From assembly GCA_902615915.1 (NCBI GenBank), contig CACMQQ010000001.1, forward strand, positions 186,001 to 250,000: 64,000 nt of DNA, written 5' to 3'. Each line of letters opens with the position of its first letter. The first letter of the stretch is position 1. Below are positions 60,266 through 64,000 of the stretch, in pieces. The translations under genes were made by a program, and so were the position numbers. The notes beneath the pieces are model-generated. The model was given only the letters and a program-made list of their open reading frames with translations, was not told where the DNA came from and ran no database searches. This DNA is from an uncultured Fidelibacterota bacterium (GTDB taxonomy: Bacteria > Fidelibacterota > Marinisomatia > Marinisomatales > TCS55).

Positions 60266-61023
60266 TGTTTCATTTTTTTGCCACTTTTCATTGAAAATAT
60301 AGCTATAAAAGAAAGGCCGATTGACATTAGCAATGCTATAACAAAACTATATTGAGGATCAGAATCCGAAAAACCCAGCGTTGTGTATCTTAATCCATTA
60401 ATCATGTAATAAATGGGGTTAAAGGCGCTGATGGTTTGAGCCCAATCTGGAAGCATATTAACTGAATAAAAAATACCACCAAGAAAGCTAAGCGGTGTTA
60501 AAAAAAAATTTTGCATTGTAGATAGATTGTCCCAGGTATCTGCCAGCTGCCCTAATAGCAAACCCATGCTGGAAAAAGCAACAGAAACAACAAAAATGAA
60601 TCCAATGGTTGCGATAGGGTAAAGCACCTCCATCCCCCCTATCCACATTCCAATCAATAAAATAAGAATCCCATTAACGACACCTCTAACTACGCCTCCA
60701 ATTATAAAGGCAAGGGATATCTCAAGACTGGACAACGGTGCTTGCATTAAATCAGGAACCTGCCCCGTTAGTTTCATTTGTAATAATGAAGAGGAAGGGT
60801 TTGAGGACGCATTCGTTAGCGTATTCATCATAATCAACCCTGGAATAATGAAAATGGTATATGAAATGCCCTCAATTGAAGAAATTCGTTGTTCTAAAGT
60901 AAAACCAAAAATTAAAATATACAGCACGGTTGAGATAAGCCCAGGGATGACCGTTTGTCGATATACTTTAAAAAATCTTCCAACTTCTCGCGAGGTCAGA
61001 GTCCATAGTCCGATCCAGTTCAT
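60262..61023 (-). CDS. ABC-2 type transporter permease
   Basis: 253 aa, six membrane helices (first SREVGRFFKVYRQTVIPGLI is cytoplasmic). MNTLTNASSNPSSSLLQMKL, the E-loop-like segment and NFFLTPLSFLGGIFYSVNML followed by FNPIYYMINGLRYTTLG are the ABC-2/NodJ-like signature. It pairs with the ATPase upstream (ATGA overlap). Members export polysaccharides, lipids or drugs; the cargo is unknown. Confidence 0.94.
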   Translation of the reverse strand: MNWIGLWTLTSREVGRFFKVYRQTVIPGLISTVLYILIFGFTLEQRISSIEGISYTIFIIPGLIMMNTLTNASSNPSSSLLQMKLTGQVPDLMQAPLSSLEISLAFIIGGVVRGVVNGILILLIGMWIGGMEVLYPIATIGFIFVVSVAFSSMGLLLGQLADTWDNLSTMQNFFLTPLSFLGGIFYSVNMLPDWAQTISAFNPIYYMINGLRYTTLGFSDSDPQYSFVIALLMSIGLSFIAIFSMKSGKKMKQ

Positions 61024-61943
61024 TCATTTATTCCTTTTCCAGTTAGCGAAAGAAAAACATCCTCCAGGGATGATTTTGATGTTTCAATGCTGGCAATATG
61101 ACTGCCTGAGTCAACGATTTTTTTAATGATCTCAGGAAGAGCTTTTTCAGGATCTTTTAATGTAAAATGTATTCTGGTATCTTCTTGGGTAAAAGTAAAG
61201 TTTTTTAAAGCGTTTTTTACTTTGGAGCTTGATTTTGATAAATGTATAGTAAGCCCTTCTTTACCTTCGCTCTTCATTAATTCCTTTGGTGATCCTTCTG
61301 CTATTACTTCTCCGTTGTTAATAATTGAAACGCTGTCACACAGTTTTTCAGCTTCTTCTATGTAATGTGTTGTTAATAAAATGGTTTTACCTGCATTATG
61401 GAGTTCTTTAAAGTAGCGCCAAAGTTCATGCCTTAGTTCAACGTCTACACCAGCAGTTGGCTCATCTAGGATTATTATTTTAGGATCGTGTACAAGAGCT
61501 TTTGCTATTTGAAATCTTCTTTTCATACCACCAGAGAGCTGCCTTAAACGAGAATTTCTCTTTTCATTAAGACCAAGCTTATCAAACAGTTCATTCACTT
61601 TTGGTTCTGCATCTTTTTTTCTAATACCAAAATACCCAGCTTGAAAGTAAAGCAACTTTTCTAAGGTAAAAAACCAGTCTTGCGAGAACTCTTGAGCGGA
61701 TATTCCAATTTGCGATCGTGTAAATCGAAAATCTTTTTCAGTATCTTTGTTAAAAACTTTCGTTTCACCACTATCTTTATTGACTAAACCTGTTAAGATA
61801 TTGATAGTTGTCGTTTTTCCAGCGCCATTAGGACCCAAAAGTCCAAAAAACGCCCCATCTTTAATGGAAATATCTATTCCTTTGAGAGCAATAATTTTAT
61901 CATAACTCTTTTTTAGATTGGTAATCTTTATCGCTTCATTCAT
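61020..61943 (-). CDS. ABC transporter ATP-binding protein
   Basis: 307 aa. Walker A LLGPNGAGKTTTINIL, Q-loop ISAQEFSQ, signature RQLSGGMKRRFQIAKAL, Walker B KIIILDEPTAGVD, and H-loop LTTHYIEEAEKL are all intact. A C-terminal extension (about residues 220-300) with GLTIHLSKSSSKVKNA is common in ABC-2 drug/polysaccharide exporters. Partner of the overlapping permease gene, and itself overlaps the unknown gene upstream by 8 bases. Confidence 0.96.
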   Translation of the reverse strand: MNEAIKITNLKKSYDKIIALKGIDISIKDGAFFGLLGPNGAGKTTTINILTGLVNKDSGETKVFNKDTEKDFRFTRSQIGISAQEFSQDWFFTLEKLLYFQAGYFGIRKKDAEPKVNELFDKLGLNEKRNSRLRQLSGGMKRRFQIAKALVHDPKIIILDEPTAGVDVELRHELWRYFKELHNAGKTILLTTHYIEEAEKLCDSVSIINNGEVIAEGSPKELMKSEGKEGLTIHLSKSSSKVKNALKNFTFTQEDTRIHFTLKDPEKALPEIIKKIVDSGSHIASIETSKSSLEDVFLSLTGKGINE

Positions 61944-62274
61944 TATTGATGTTAAATCCTAAGTTAGTTGCGAATGGACTAGGAAAATCAAATCCTTCTT
62001 CACCAGGAAAATGCACGATAGATGCGATATATCCCCATGGAATCAATATAGAAGCATCTATATTTTTGTCTCCAGACGGTTTGCCATCTTTGAAAATCGG
62101 GACAGGAAATGATGGCCTATGAGCCCAAAGACCATATTCATCATAGCCAACTATTTTAACGTATACCTTGCTCTTATCTATCCCCAATTCGCTGAGTGGT
62201 TTATGCCCATCTAAAATAAGAAGAACAACATCATCCAAAATATGATCAATTTTCATTGGAGTTTTAGTGCTCAT
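61936..62274 (-). CDS. Hypothetical protein, no recognised family
   Basis: 112 aa, no signal peptide or membrane helix. Mixed alpha/beta with aromatic-rich segments (IDHILDDVVLLILDGHKPLS, YVKIVGYDEYGLWAHRPSFP, IPWGYIASIVHFPGEEGFDF). It starts 28 bases after the ligA stop and overlaps the ABC ATPase gene by 8 bases (ATGAATGA), so it belongs to the exporter operon. I could not assign a function. Confidence 0.7.
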   Translation of the reverse strand: MSTKTPMKIDHILDDVVLLILDGHKPLSELGIDKSKVYVKIVGYDEYGLWAHRPSFPVPIFKDGKPSGDKNIDASILIPWGYIASIVHFPGEEGFDFPSPFATNLGFNINNE

Positions 62275-62301
62275 GTTGTCTCTAGTCTTAAAATATGTAT
62301 T

Positions 62302-64000
<1,699 letters not shown>

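Overview
This is an AT-rich, gene-dense bacterial chromosome segment, most likely from a free-living marine Candidatus Marinimicrobia (SAR406) or a close relative at the edge of the Bacteroidota/Fibrobacterota group. The assignment is an inference from low GC, a SusC/SusD pair, many short lipoproteins and secreted peptidases, an archaeal/eukaryal-type prolyl-tRNA synthetase and very tight gene spacing. I saw no rRNA, tRNA, transposase, prophage or CRISPR array, and no gene-free stretch longer than about 240 bases.

Layout. 1-5163 (minus): an envelope cluster with a MotA/MotB-type ion-driven stator, an outer-membrane barrel with TPRs, a YbgF-like TPR protein and a large periplasmic protein. 5312-7139 (minus): TPR lipoprotein, phenylalanine hydroxylase, Smr protein. 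7167-12670 (plus): aldo/keto reductase, then HMG-CoA reductase, acyltransferase, alkyl-DHAP synthase and short-chain reductase, the last three resembling an ether-lipid pathway. 12698-21023 (minus): membrane dipeptidase, pyruvate kinase, ApaG, lytic transglycosylase, a 49-aa membrane peptide missing from the ORF track, acyltransferase, M20 peptidase, SSB, then a steroid-5-alpha-reductase-like protein overlapping a 3-beta-HSD-like reductase. 21214-26677 (plus): SusC/SusD with a structured leader and a strong terminator, then a small lipoprotein. 26733-35820 (minus): M14 and M23 peptidases, a degenerate dehydroquinase-fold protein, MgtE, CPBP protease, rRNA/tRNA methyltransferase, amidohydrolase. 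35940-40546: proS, recO, rhomboid (plus); ftsB-like and enolase (minus). 40786-41276 (plus): two paralogous small two-helix membrane proteins between terminator-like hairpins. 41394-59557 (plus): amidase, folC, rho, an orphan Cas6b-like protein, aspartate aminotransferase, rpmE, prfA, prmC, dnaE, a B12-binding subunit, a TPR protein, penicillin acylase, S9 peptidase and a propeller-like protein. 59558-64000 (minus): small barrel, ABC-2 exporter, an unknown protein and ligA running off the window.

Taken together the genes describe a heterotroph living on peptides and amides (M14, M19, M20, M23, S9, penicillin acylase, amidohydrolase, SusC/D, phenylalanine hydroxylase), with standard information-processing genes scattered among accessory ones. 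The most unusual content is the Cas6b-fold protein inside a translation/transcription operon with no CRISPR nearby and with its expected catalytic histidines replaced; the eukaryote-like ether-lipid and steroid-reductase modules; the twin micro-membrane proteins; and a pseudoknot-like leader before susC. Two genes seem to start at ATT, and several stop/start junctions use a TTGA overlap.
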